A stretch of DNA of 10,873 nt from Echinostoma caproni (GCA_900618425.1 UZAN01060062.1:1-10873), one strand, 5' to 3'. Numbered from the stretch's first letter, positions 1 through 9,165 are shown. The notes: generated by a model not told the origin, from the sequence alone. Translations and numbers: made by a program.

Positions 1-22
1 GCCGTGTCTGTAAATATTGGTG

Positions 23-23
<1 letters not shown>

Positions 24-60
<37 letters not shown>
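24..60. repeat. (TA)n microsatellite
   Basis: This is an uninterrupted TA dinucleotide run of about 18 units, seen directly. It is typical slippage-prone simple sequence of a eukaryotic genome. The last bases of the window (10864-10873) are also an alternating AT run, so both ends of the contig touch such tracts. Confidence 0.97.
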
Positions 61-62
<2 letters not shown>

Positions 63-189
63 GTAACGGATGCTTTTACCAGTAGCTTGATGGTAAAAGT
101 CAGAAAATGTTTCTATATTTCCCGAGACCGTGACATGTATTTTTAAAAAATATAATATGAATGATTGTTATCTATGAGGGAGCCTATTC

Positions 190-1425
190 TTGACCTATTC
201 AAGAAAAATGATTTTCTTTTAAAAACTGTTTTGACACAAGCAAGAGAAAATATTCTTTGGACGGTTTTGAAAGGTTTCATTCGATGTGCACCGGGCCAAA
301 CTGCAATCCTGCAATGATTTAGAAGAACTAAACCGACAATTTTATGCCTCATTTGGTTCTAATCCTCTACGATTTACTTTCAGTTCCCATGAAAACACCA
401 CCCATNAAATTACGTCCAACAAGCCTCATGAACCAGACTCAATATCCCCCATTTTATTAAATACCTGTACCGAAGACCTAGAAAAACCCATACTGGAGGC
501 TTCCCGAAAAAGACCCATACACATGAATGGTTCTTCGAAGTCTCGACCGAGTTCTTACACCTCAGCCTTAGAAAAGGTTGTCCTTGAAAGAGTGCTGTTG
601 AACCGGATGCCTGTACTCTCTGATTTTATCAATCCTCTTCAGTTTGCTTATAAATATTCCCTTTCGATAATTGCCTTCACTTACGTTGCTCATTCAATGG
701 CCGCAGTTTTGGGAAATATTCTTAGAACTTTTCCACTCATTTCAATAGATTACATCAATGCCTTTGGTTTGCTTGGCCGTCGTATTTTCATTCGTCTTGC
801 TAACTACATCTTATCGAACGTTCCTATGAACCAATCCTTTGTTAGAACACAATTTACCGCATGCAATTGTAAAACTTCGTTCTCTTCTGCACTTGAATCT
901 AATGTCCTTTCAGAGTGATATTTTGTCTCCATTCGCTTTCCCTTGTACATGAACGACCTCCCTGTCCCTACCAAATTTACTGCTTGTACGTATGCTGACA
1001 ATGTGACGATTGGATGCCCCTCCGAAAACGGTGAATCTTTCCACCAACTTGCAAACAGTCCGAACGACGTTTTTAGCTGGCCTCTGCCTCAGTCGCTTAT
1101 GCGCAACGGTTTGAAATATGTCGTCCTCTTGCTCGCAGTGCATTGTGTTCTCGTTTTTCACACACTTGCCTTTTTCTTTTCCACCTCCATTTTAATCCCG
1201 TATACATCAGTAAAATGTCACTTTTCAGGTTCAAGTTGTTTTTCTCCGATTGACTTTTTTCTCACATATCGATGACTTATCCTAATTATCTTAATTATCT
1301 TACCTAATAAATCATTTTGCTCCATCTTTCTTATGTAGTACTTCGTTCGAATGCTCCACCTCAGAATTTGATTTCACTGGGTTTTTGAAAGCTGATCAAC
1401 TAGGTAAGTTTCGCAAATATGATAT
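190..1425 (+). pseudogene. Decayed non-LTR retrotransposon (CR1/Jockey-like) reverse transcriptase
   Basis: This is a remnant of a LINE reverse transcriptase, which in a live element copies its own RNA into DNA at a nicked target. In frame 1 there is a segment ending DSISPILL (436-459), which matches the usual PDGISPxLL block, then a VLERVLLNRM block, then NPLQFAYK (631-654), matching the family's QFAYK block. LYMNDL follows from 943 and YADN lies at 991-1002. The catalytic motif should be YADD, so the second aspartate has become asparagine. A TGA stop at 916-918 interrupts frame 1. The block around it (QSDILSPF, 911-934) reads in frame 2, and frame 1 resumes by 943, so there are at least two frame changes. 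Downstream, frame 2 from about 1226 to 1415 (FFSHI, then a segment ending in FLKADQ) looks like the region after the RT domain, so the remnant probably reaches about 1425. Upstream similarity fades near 190. One base is N (406). I see no endonuclease domain or 3' tail. Calling it a LINE is firm; the clade is less certain. Confidence 0.85.
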
Positions 1426-1480
1426 TCCGCCTACTGTTCCGTCTAAGTAAATTCATCAAGTATTACTTCCTCCACACGGC

Positions 1481-1503
1481 CCACCACCACCAACACCAAC
1501 ACC
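1481..1503. repeat. Short ACC/AAC trinucleotide-rich tract
   Basis: This is a 23-base imperfect trinucleotide run in which ACC units are interspersed with AAC. It lies just past the LINE remnant. It may be ordinary simple sequence or a decayed 3' tail of that element; nothing in the sequence decides between the two. Confidence 0.7.
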
Positions 1504-1627
1504 GGTATACTTTGGGCTTAACATGCGGTTTTTAGACATCAGTGTCTCGCAACCGAATATACTCCGCGAATATCAACCTCGTGTGTTAAACACATGCACA
1601 TAATAAGCATCAATAAAGGTAATTATC

Positions 1628-1646
1628 ATCGGTTTTCATCATAGGT
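1628..1646 (+). repeat. Dispersed short repeat, copy 1
   Basis: This 19-bp sequence (starting ATCGGT and ending CATAGGT) matches 2665-2683 at 18 of 19 positions. Looser similarity continues about 20 bases further to a shared TACCG. The two copies are in the same orientation about 1 kb apart. They could be parts of an unidentified dispersed repeat. Confidence 0.45.
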
Positions 1647-2664
1647 TGCATAGTTCCTGCATTTACCGTTATGCAATTATAACTTTTTCGGACACCATAT
1701 AAATCTCTAAACGGCAAAGCAAAAGAGTAGAGGTTATCGCAGTAAAAGTTTTCCTTCATGATATACACGTATTCAATTAGATTGCCTCAAATGGATGTCA
1801 CAGTTTATCCAAATTTTGTTTCTATGGTCTCAACGGGGAAGACTGAGCAGGACCTGATCTCAGAGTTAACAGCCTTGTTAACACATTATTTTCTTCAGCT
1901 TTCCTTCAATCAGTTACATGAAAGCTTTCATTAATCTTGTATAACAGTTTAAGTAATATGATAAAGTTGTCCATCTACATTCCCCTGTCATGTAATTAGG
2001 TTGACAATGAAGTTTTCTGGCATTTTTCTACTAAGAATTCTTAGTTGTCATCCGGCAAAACTTTAGTTTGCACACAACGCACAGAGCGTGGTGCCTTGAT
2101 GTTGCTTAACGAAACCGGCCAGATTCCAGCCGACCACTGAGAAACATACCATCAAGGATCGGTTGGGCGTACTTTGTGAATACAAAGCAGTATAAATCAG
2201 TTTCCCGTGAATGTTTGAATTCCGTAAGATAATTTTATTTCGCCCAAATGCATGATACCGACAACATATTTCAATAATTTGTTGTGCAGTACTGTCATCG
2301 TTTTCACTGGCATTTCATTTCCGCTTATAATCACCATCTTTTTGTATTGTGTATGAATTACGTTATGTAAGAGTAATATGTCACACTTGTTATTGCCATT
2401 TGAAGTAATAATTGAGCGTTTCAGAACATGTTACTTTTCTCTGAATCACCAGTCAAATTCCCCATACGGATTTAAACCCCAGAAACCATTAGACTTTATA
2501 CTTAATCATGTGATCTGCCGGTACGAGGTCATTTCCGTTCATCTCCTCTCGTTTGTTTTGCTAATTTACCATTTGCCTTTCGACATTTGGTTGTGCTAAG
2601 CTTCAGTTCGTTTATGTTTACATGCAAATATAAAAGTTGTCCAACACTGTTGACACGCAAATCT

Positions 2665-2683
2665 ATCGGTCTTCATCATAGGT
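2665..2683 (+). repeat. Dispersed short repeat, copy 2
   Basis: This is the second copy of the 19-bp sequence at 1628-1646, with one difference (C instead of T at the seventh position). The following bases to about 2704 also resemble the downstream flank of copy 1, with gaps. The owning family is not identified. Confidence 0.45.
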
Positions 2684-3845
2684 CACAATATTCCCCCAGG
2701 TACCGGAGCCGGCCAGTCGAGAAGTCCTTATTCATTCGCTTATTTTCATCTCCTCCCGCTTGTCATTCCGTTTTGCTTTTTAAGGCCTTCACTTTTTCAA
2801 GTTTCGCTTCATTGTACACCGTTGTACCTCGTAAGGTAGCTATCATGTATTGAATGAACCGCGGATCCGTTCATCGGTTGCGCAGTTCACCAAATGCCGG
2901 TTCTAGCAATTGCAAATTTGCATTACCCACGCTGTCAATCCGCGTTCGCGCACGCGAATGGCACTGATTGCGTGTGTCCATCGTCCCCGGGGCGATTCGA
3001 TTATTCAATCCAGCCGAATCGAGCATGTCAGTACGACATCAGAATGATTCACACACTGGTCAATCAGTCGGTATGTGTGTATTTGTGTGTGCAGCCTTAA
3101 ATCATAGGGTTCGGATGACGTGTGAACCAAACGAGTTACACAACCAAATAAGCCTATGTATAGACCTGATATGCAACAGAGTGCAAAGTATTGAAATCCC
3201 GCAGGTGTTTTATGGATTATTTCCGCCCGCCAGCACCCGCATAACCATCTCCGCTGACATCATTCAAGCCTTGCTGCTGTGCCTTGATTACAGCTGTGAA
3301 AGTGTCTTCGCGTACAGCCAGCCAGCCACCTCCATACCCTGATGGGCACACCTAAATGATGGAACCAAGCCGATCGGTAATCGTCGCCACTGCGATGAGT
3401 GAATACGTACATGCATGCACTGTTGCACTGTGGCCGCAGTTTGCTCGACTGATGGCGCCTGGTTGTCACTCCCTCGTGAGCAATATGCATTCGATCTGCT
3501 GATTGAGTGAATGATCTTTGGGCATCCGTAGTCAGACAGAGCACATTCTCGAGAGAATTATTTTGCGTACATTACTTACGTTTGGCCATCCCATTCAAGG
3601 GGATAAACCGGCTTCATTTGGATCATGAAGTTGCATGACTGTTGTTTACGCTATCAGGTCCCAGCATCCCCTGGTTACTCCTCCTTCGTTCGAAGGACGA
3701 AGTCGGGACATCAATGCATCTCTTTGTTAGGGAAACATTTCCTAAGGCCTTATACCTGATCCCTTAGCGGAGGATGTAATCCGGATAACCGTACCTCCTT
3801 ATTTCGCACTTTTCTTCCACCCACCTGCCGAATGGTTATCTAGAG

Positions 3846-3846
<1 letters not shown>

Positions 3847-3888
<42 letters not shown>
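3847..3888. repeat. (CA)21 microsatellite
   Basis: This is a perfect CA dinucleotide run of 42 bases, seen directly. A perfect tract this long is likely to vary in length between individuals and copies of the genome. Confidence 0.98.
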
Positions 3889-3890
<2 letters not shown>

Positions 3891-6800
3891 GAGGTAAGAG
3901 CTGGGTAAATGAGATAGATCAAAAGTTGGCAAATGCCCGGTAGAGATGACAATTTACCAGTAGAGAACTTTTACACCTGGTGTGAGATAAATGTTCAATT
4001 GTGAGTTGATTGGAACAGGAGCGAGAAGAAGGAAGTCACGAATTCGGCGATTTGAACATAGTGTATATTTGTGCTGTATTTAGTTAGGTAATGAAGCACT
4101 AACAACAAGCCTGTTTGCCGCTGTCTTAAAAAGTAAAGCATTCTAAGGAAGCACGAACCGATAAGTTAATTATGAGTGTTGTTTTTGTTGCTGTTGTATA
4201 AGAAAACAAAGTATCTAACAAGAATCCTTCGGCAGGCTCAACTAACTAGGCCAATGCAGTAGAGTTATACAGAATAAAAGGAGTATGAATAACATATTAT
4301 GTGCCGATGAGGTCGGGGTGAGGTTTCAGTGTACATCAGCAAACTGAACTTGCATGACCAAAGAATCGATGCCCACCAAATTTTGATTGAATGCCTATTG
4401 CGTAATTGGGTTAACAACGGGGTATTATGGCAGATAGCAGAGGGACATCTGGTGAGTTGATTTTGGATCACAACAAGGAGTTTATCAATCGGATTAAGGT
4501 TTGTCTGTATGGTGGATAGTATATGATTTATCATATAAATTCCCACAATTTTTGGTTACCATTAAACTCTGACTCACTTGTATATGGAACCACTCAGATT
4601 GTGACCCGTACCAAATTTGCAACTGGCGTTCTTCTACATTAGAAGAGAATGATGTAAATTTGACGCTCAACGGGACAATGTTTGCAGATTCCAAATAATT
4701 TAGATGAACACCTGTTGGCTCTCGATGCTGCAATACACGTTTGTTTACGGTCACTTATTTCGTCAAGTGATTGTAAACTAAACACATTGCCAAGTTAGTG
4801 GTGAATCATATTGATTTTGGTGATCGGTGCCTCAAGTCCGCACACGTCACAAAGCTTTAAGCCAAATTGGTTTATTAATCCTATTTCAGCCATCGTACTC
4901 ACGATTTCTTATCACCTAAGCGAAATTGTTTTAGTGAAATGTAAGATGAAAATCCGAGTTGTAGTGTGGTTCATTTATTGGATGGAATGAATGATTGATT
5001 TATCCAGTCAGCTTCGGCATAACACTCTCGATCGCATTAATTCTAATTCCACAGTTTCTGCTTATCTCCTTGACTTAAGCTATCTCGTAGTGTCGGGTCA
5101 CTACAAATGCCTGTGTTAAGAACACACTATTGACGATCTGAATATAGCTAGTTACCAGTATTTATCCTACGGCGAATGGGGCCGCTCCTCTCAAAATTGA
5201 TTGTGTGCAATGCGTTACCGTGGCAGAATTGTTTCCACTGTGCACGGTGATTATATAATGGAGTAAACGAGCAATCGACAGTGCATTCCAAACATGATGG
5301 TCATGCGTCCCAAACAGGGTAATATACCGGAAGGACACGTGAGTGGTCTAATGGACCACCGTTAAATAACTCATGCATACAAGCCCCAAGTCAAATGCCA
5401 GATAACAAGTGATCAATAATCTAACTGAACAGAAGTTGTGGAGCAACCCATCCTAACCAAATGTACAAATTCCGGCACAAACATTAGGGAAGTGATAAGC
5501 AAATGCGCTCGTCCACAATGAAGTGACAGGGATGATTAATCCGCGTGGCAAGACAGAGCAAATTTTCCTAGCGGTAGAGATAGCGATCATAACCGAGTTT
5601 CGTGAATCACAAGGAATCAAATGCGAATGTCAGCAAAACGGGGTTACAGAACAGCGTGACAGATAGTTGAGAAAAAAGGGTGCTACATGGTGAGAACATA
5701 TACTGGAGTAGTGAAGACGATGCAGCTAGCCGGACAAACACGTGCCATACTGTGAGAAAACATTCAAGGACGGCATGAATCGTAGTACAGGAAAAAGTGC
5801 AACCAAACTTGCGAGGATATTTTTTTAATACATTAGGCGTTTTCACACACAAAGATGCACGTATTATCATCCACATGAGCAATAAAATTAATCGATGAAC
5901 AGATAACCGGTCTGAGCTCACGTGGGTGCAGAAACAATATTTACCTAAATCGAAGACAACGGATTACTCTTAAGTGGAGATATTCGTAAAAAGTATGAGA
6001 GCACACGCACACGAAAATAGGTGTTAATTTGAATGAACGTAAATGTTTTGCAGATGGAGGAATAATGAAATATACAGTAAGAACGCAATGTTTCATTACT
6101 CTATGACTAATAGCAGTATATTTACTAAACTGGTTCATCATTTTGAGAGTAGTTAACAGCTTATTACGCGATGCCATTCACATCTTTGTATTGTTTCATT
6201 GTAATTATAACGTCATCAGCCCGGAGATGAATAATATGAGACCATTATTGGGCTTTTTGGAAGTTTTATATAAACTATGCATCTGCAAAGTTTGTAGCGT
6301 CCAATGCTTGTGATAAGTTTTGATGACTTTTACTAACCTCTAAACATAATCCGAGAGAATAACGATGTAGTTCCTAAGGTTTAGCTGCCCCGCACATGGA
6401 AAGTTGAAGCGGATCCAGGGATGAATCCATCACTTTTCTTTATTTTCACATTTAAAATTTCCCGTTATCTGTTTAGGGCATCCCTGTATCAATTTAAGGT
6501 TGCCCATCATCCCGGAATAGAGCTGCATGCTATCAGGAGTGTCCTGTTATCGTTAATAGAGGTAAAGTTTTCAATTTTTGGCTAGCTGTGAACAAAGCAA
6601 ATTCATTTAATAAGCGGCTACAGTCGACTGACGTAAATAATGGTGGACGTGTTGGGTTTTGTACGACCACTTTTCTCCTCAGAAGAATCTGCTAGATTTT
6701 GAAGGCGGTACTGTGATGTGATAGTCGTATATCTCCATTAATTAAATTTACTACGTCTTGTCTCCTTGTACGACATTATATTCCGGTTGAAGCACTAGAA

Positions 6801-7681
6801 TTCTCAGTCACCGAGTCTTCCGGAATGTCTGGAATTGTAGGGGCCCCGATCTGAATCGATCAAAACTGTTTGAACCGGAACACCGGTACTCTGTTTCCAC
6901 CGGGTTGTAAACCCTGTCTGGTTCTGCGTCATTGCGCACCAAGCCTTTTCAGTTAAAGGCCCAGAGTGAGGCCCCTGTAGTATTTGAAGTAGGTACGGAT
7001 TACGAATCACGGACACAACGGAAACACTGAATTGTACTAGCACATGTACACTGGAATCTCCCGTCACTGTGACGCAAGAAGAGGTCGGCAGAAGTAGCGG
7101 TTCCTTTATTGGAGGAAATCAATGGGATTAAATAACATTTACAAACGAAGTTTATTGGTCGTACATATGTCCACCAATCGCCTGTTTGTATTCGTGACGT
7201 CATACGGCCTCTGTCTGGATCTCAAGACTTGTGATTCATCGGCACGATTGGCCTGTGTTTCGTTGTCCGGAACCTGTGACACGAAGGCAATTGGCTGGCG
7301 TCAACTGGGAGGGCTGACTCACCACACACCCGTAAGTCAACCTCCTACCCAGGTCTGGAAAGACAAGTAGTATTAATTCTCTCGAGGTGCCTCCCAGTGA
7401 TACCATTTGGCAACACATTACCGAGTATCTTCGCGACCAATCACAATGATCAAATGGAATTTGGGCACGGGCAGGCTGTGGATCACCATGTGCATATTTC
7501 AGGATTACGGAATCCACATGTCATGTTTATCTGAAAAAAGCACCTTGACAACCCAGCGACGACAAGACAGCGTACTAAATCTCACTGGTCTCCGCTAATG
7601 ACGCCTATCACAGTTTGGTTTCTACCCGCTTCAAGATTATTTATCCAACACGACAGAAATCTCACCCACAAGGTATAGGGA
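3889..7681. other. Unannotated stretch, no recognisable gene
   Basis: This is about 3.8 kb without any gene, RNA or mobile element that I can name. Open frames of 60-104 codons occur on both strands (for example 4265-4546, 5607-5921, 5941-6177, 6804-7067 and 7236-7517, all -; 7122-7370, +), but none has a recognisable domain and several overlap on opposite strands. Exons of a spliced gene could be hidden here. The part from about 6800 to 7500 looks more GC-rich than the rest and is the likeliest place for an old repeat or exon, but this is only an impression. Confidence 0.55.
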
Positions 7682-8008
7682 ATGTTTCCAGCCCAGCAGT
7701 TGCAAAACAACGACCAAGCTTTATCAAAACGCATAGCCTCCGAACTGAACGCAGTTCCTGTGGACGGTAGTGTGGATGATCAATGGATAGAGCTAAAACA
7801 ATCTCTCATGGGACCAAAAGACACCTCGCAGTTGTCTCTGTCAACATTATTTGACTCGCTTGTCAAGATTCATTGTACGAATGTAGACCTCCACAAACAC
7901 TTTTTCGACAAGATTGGTTCAGTGATTTTGGACTGCAGCCTAGCCGGTTATTATGCCAAAGTCAAAACTGCGAGTAGTCAACGCACTCGTTTATTTTTAA
8001 ATATTTAG
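7682..8008 (+). CDS. Unrecognised ORF, possibly a retroelement fragment
   Basis: This is an ATG-initiated frame of 108 codons ending in TAG. A TAG lies just upstream in the same frame (7676-7678), so the frame cannot extend 5' without splicing. The translation is hydrophilic and less biased than other open frames here. It has no signal peptide or membrane segment that I can see. A middle segment with VDDQWIELKQSL is reminiscent of the linker between endonuclease and reverse transcriptase in RTE-type LINEs, where phrases like NRF-x-AL followed by W-x-x-(L/F)-K often occur. The resemblance is weak and no RT motif follows. The alternatives are an exon of an unknown gene or a chance frame. No function is assigned. 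Confidence 0.22.
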   Translation: MFPAQQLQNNDQALSKRIASELNAVPVDGSVDDQWIELKQSLMGPKDTSQLSLSTLFDSLVKIHCTNVDLHKHFFDKIGSVILDCSLAGYYAKVKTASSQRTRLFLNI

Positions 8009-8682
8009 TAGTTTCCAGTCTAATTGCTAGGAGACGTTTTTTGCAATTTAAATGGTGAAGTTTGGGTACATTTTTTCACATCAAAGGCAATTTAATTTAA
8101 TTTTTTATCTTGCTTTTGATTTCTATTACGGAAGTGAAAGCAACACTAAAAATAATTGTCGCAGTGCTTGGTCTTTAGACATATAGACAGAAACTAGTGG
8201 TAAATATTGTTGAGATAGTTCTGTCGAGCCACATTTTTGCCAGATGTGTTCGTTTCAAGTAAAATACCATACATCCCCAAGTATTTGTTCATATCCAGCA
8301 AACATGAAATTGAAATGCACTCGATTATCTCGGCGAGCGGACACAAGAAACGGTCCTTGTGAAAACAATAACCGTATAATCGGTTTGATAGTTTCTTGTT
8401 ATTAGGCATGAGATGGCTAATAGTTACATAATACGGTCCAGAGGGAACCATCAATTGTTATTTCAACGTCGATACTTGCATGCTTGTTCATTGGATTGAC
8501 TGATCTATACCACCTACAATTGAACAGTATGAAGTAGGGAAAATGGCTCAATTATCAAACGAATATGGCAACACATAAAACGCAATATAAGTCAATAGCA
8601 CTTTCAATTTAAACCGTAGTGAATTGAAACTGTGAGGTTACACCAACCATAATCGCACATACCATTTTTCGGACAGTCAATG
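8009..8682. other. AT-rich unannotated stretch
   Basis: There is no gene here that I can support. It contains two small perfect inverted repeats: CACAAG/CTTGTG (8342-8347 and 8356-8361) and TTTCAATT/AATTGAAA (8602-8609 and 8622-8629, 12-base spacer). Neither has a context that suggests a function. The open frame at 8194-8454 (-) shows no motif. Confidence 0.6.
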
Positions 8683-8760
8683 GGAACTGATTGATTTGAA
8701 GTGACTATCGAACTTCACCTTCGCGCACAATCCTCAAGTCATCGATTCAATCATACATTC

Positions 8761-8815
8761 GGAAGCACAAGATTCAAGTTTCGCTCTTATTAGAGCTCAT
8801 CAGTAGTTCATATCC
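8761..8815 (-). ncRNA. Type I hammerhead ribozyme fold (SINE copy A)
   Basis: This is a self-cleaving RNA motif. Reading the minus strand, CTGATGA (8803-8797) is followed by stem II GCTC/GAGC (8796-8793 with 8786-8783) closed by the loop TAATAA. GAAA follows (8782-8779), then a minimal stem III and the triplet ATC, with cleavage expected after C8771. Stem I (8804-8809 with 8770-8765) pairs at 4 of 6 positions. Beyond a TAT/T internal loop (8810-8812 against 8764), GGA pairs with TCC (8815-8813 with 8761-8763). An internal loop in stem I facing the stem II loop is the feature known to give natural hammerheads their tertiary contact. Both conserved core strands are intact. The weak points are a C-A mismatch next to the cleavage-site pair in stem III and the two unpaired positions in stem I, so activity is doubtful while identity is strong. 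Confidence 0.82.
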
Positions 8816-8828
8816 ATCGTCCCGTCCG

Positions 8829-8882
8829 GGATTTGAACCCCGGACCAATCGCACGGAAAGCGTATGCGTTACCACTGTGCCA
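8829..8882 (-). promoter_or_regulatory. Internal RNA polymerase III promoter (A box and B box), SINE copy A
   Basis: The A box TGGCACAGTGG (8882-8872) and B box GGTTCAAATCC (8839-8829) are close to the consensus internal promoter of tRNA genes, TGGCnnAGTGG and GGTTCGAnnCC. They are 32 bases apart, a tRNA-like spacing. The B box sits in a 7-bp hairpin, GTCCGGG/CCCGGAC, with an 8-base loop. No TTTT terminator lies within the element on this strand, so a transcript would read into flanking DNA. Confidence 0.7.
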
Positions 8883-9046
8883 ACCAGCTCATACCATGGC
8901 TGAACCGAATCGCTAATTCACGTTTGTTCAGTTGTCATCTTAAAGTGATAGTCAGTCAGTTCCAGTTGGCTCGACAGCACCGAAGGGAAATAACAATCTT
9001 GTAACTCCAATCGAAAGCCTCCCATCAAGTCAAGACTTGCCATAAA

Positions 9047-9097
9047 CCAAGTGGTAATGCACACGCCTTCCATGCGATGGGTCCGAAGTTCAAATCC
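9047..9097 (+). promoter_or_regulatory. Degenerate internal RNA polymerase III promoter, SINE copy B
   Basis: The B box (9087-9097) differs from the copy A box only in its first base. The A-box region keeps AGTGG followed by TAA but lacks the upstream TGGC, so this promoter is probably weaker than that of copy A. Between the boxes is CTTCCAT (9067-9073), which corresponds to a 7-base anticodon loop with the anticodon TCC. Confidence 0.55.
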
Positions 9098-9110
9098 AGG
9101 ACGGGACGGT

Positions 9111-9165
9111 GGATATGCACTACTAATGAGCTCTAATAAGAGCGAAACTCGAATCTAGTGTTTCC
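9111..9165 (+). ncRNA. Hammerhead ribozyme fold with a core mutation (SINE copy B)
   Basis: The layout is the same as in copy A. The 5' core is CTAATGA (9123-9129) instead of CTGATGA, a G-to-A change at the position numbered G5 in hammerheads. G5 is a conserved core base whose replacement is known to abolish or greatly reduce cleavage. Stem II is GCTC/GAGC (9130-9133 with 9140-9143) with the loop TAATAA, then GAAA (9144-9147) and the ATC triplet (9153-9155). Stem I is better preserved than in copy A: GCACTA (9117-9122) pairs with TAGTGT (9156-9161) by five Watson-Crick pairs and one G-U. The distal GGA/TCC pairing (9111-9113 with 9163-9165) is also present. It is clearly a hammerhead by descent and probably inactive. 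Confidence 0.8.

Larger units (their letters stand above)
1504..3846. other. Unannotated stretch, no recognisable gene
   Basis: This is about 2.3 kb with no protein family, tRNA or rRNA that I recognise. The open frames inside it (for example 2378-2599, 2587-2853 and 2968-3342 on +, and 3260-3544 on -) have low-complexity or arbitrary-looking translations, overlap one another and show no motif. One 19-bp sequence occurs at 1628-1646 and again at 2665-2683. Short inverted repeats (CCTTGATG 2094-2101 with CATCAAGG 2150-2157; a 7-bp hairpin at 3682-3697) are within what chance produces over this length. Confidence 0.6.
8683..8895 (-). mobile_element. tRNA-derived SINE with hammerhead ribozyme, copy A
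   Basis: This is a non-coding retroposon of roughly 210 bp, read on the minus strand. From 5' to 3' it has a tRNA-like head (8895 to about 8818) with A-box and B-box promoter sequences, a hammerhead ribozyme fold (8815-8761), and a tRNA-unrelated tail ending near 8683. Copies B and C on the plus strand share all or part of this order, including the tail segment TGTGCGnGAA that follows the ribozyme, and this defines it as a repeat family. The 5' edge is set at GGTATGA, which copy C shares (9637-9643). Weaker similarity may continue 15-20 bases further. SINEs depend on a LINE for their copying enzyme. The organisation resembles the schistosome Smα element, but homology to it is inferred from layout and not from alignment. 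I find no clear target-site duplication. Confidence 0.82.

Noticed and set aside
286..918. A host protein-coding gene on the plus strand
   Set aside because: The translation follows reverse transcriptase blocks and is interrupted by a stop and frame changes, so it belongs to the LINE remnant.
2094..2157. Inverted pair CCTTGATG / CATCAAGG
   Set aside because: Eight bases with a long spacer is unremarkable, and no terminal repeats or duplicated flanks accompany it.
2911..2922. 12-bp palindrome TGCAAATTTGCA containing an octamer-like ATTTGCAT
   Set aside because: Sites like this are common by chance, and there is no adjacent gene for it to control.
2968..3342. 124-codon open frame on the plus strand
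   Set aside because: It overlaps another frame at 2894-3100, has no motif, and includes translation of a TG-rich run. I see no sign of coding constraint.
3682..3697. Perfect 7-bp hairpin TCCTTCG-TT-CGAAGGA
   Set aside because: Too short, with a 2-base loop and no surrounding structure; chance is sufficient.
5607..5921. 104-codon open frame on the minus strand with hydrophobic stretches
   Set aside because: The hydrophobic runs are typical of translated AT-rich DNA. There is no signal peptide pattern, domain or neighbouring support.
6212..6230. Reverse-strand CTGATGA at about 6212-6218 as another hammerhead
   Set aside because: No GAAA strand, stem II or cleavage triplet lies at the required spacing.
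6804..7517. Cluster of minus-strand open frames that might be a gene or transposon
   Set aside because: Frames change repeatedly, no conserved motif is visible, and a plus-strand frame overlaps. The stretch may be an old repeat, but I cannot name it.
8822..8895. A functional tRNA-Gly gene on the minus strand
   Set aside because: The promoter boxes and T-arm are good, but the acceptor stem does not close, the anticodon stem has only three good pairs, and the sequence continues into a body shared with two other copies. It is a SINE head.
8939..8968. Possible extra SINE tail fragment (GATAGTCAGTCAGTTCC) between copies A and B
   Set aside because: It echoes the end of copy A, but the preceding bases do not align with the family, so I could not support a separate copy.
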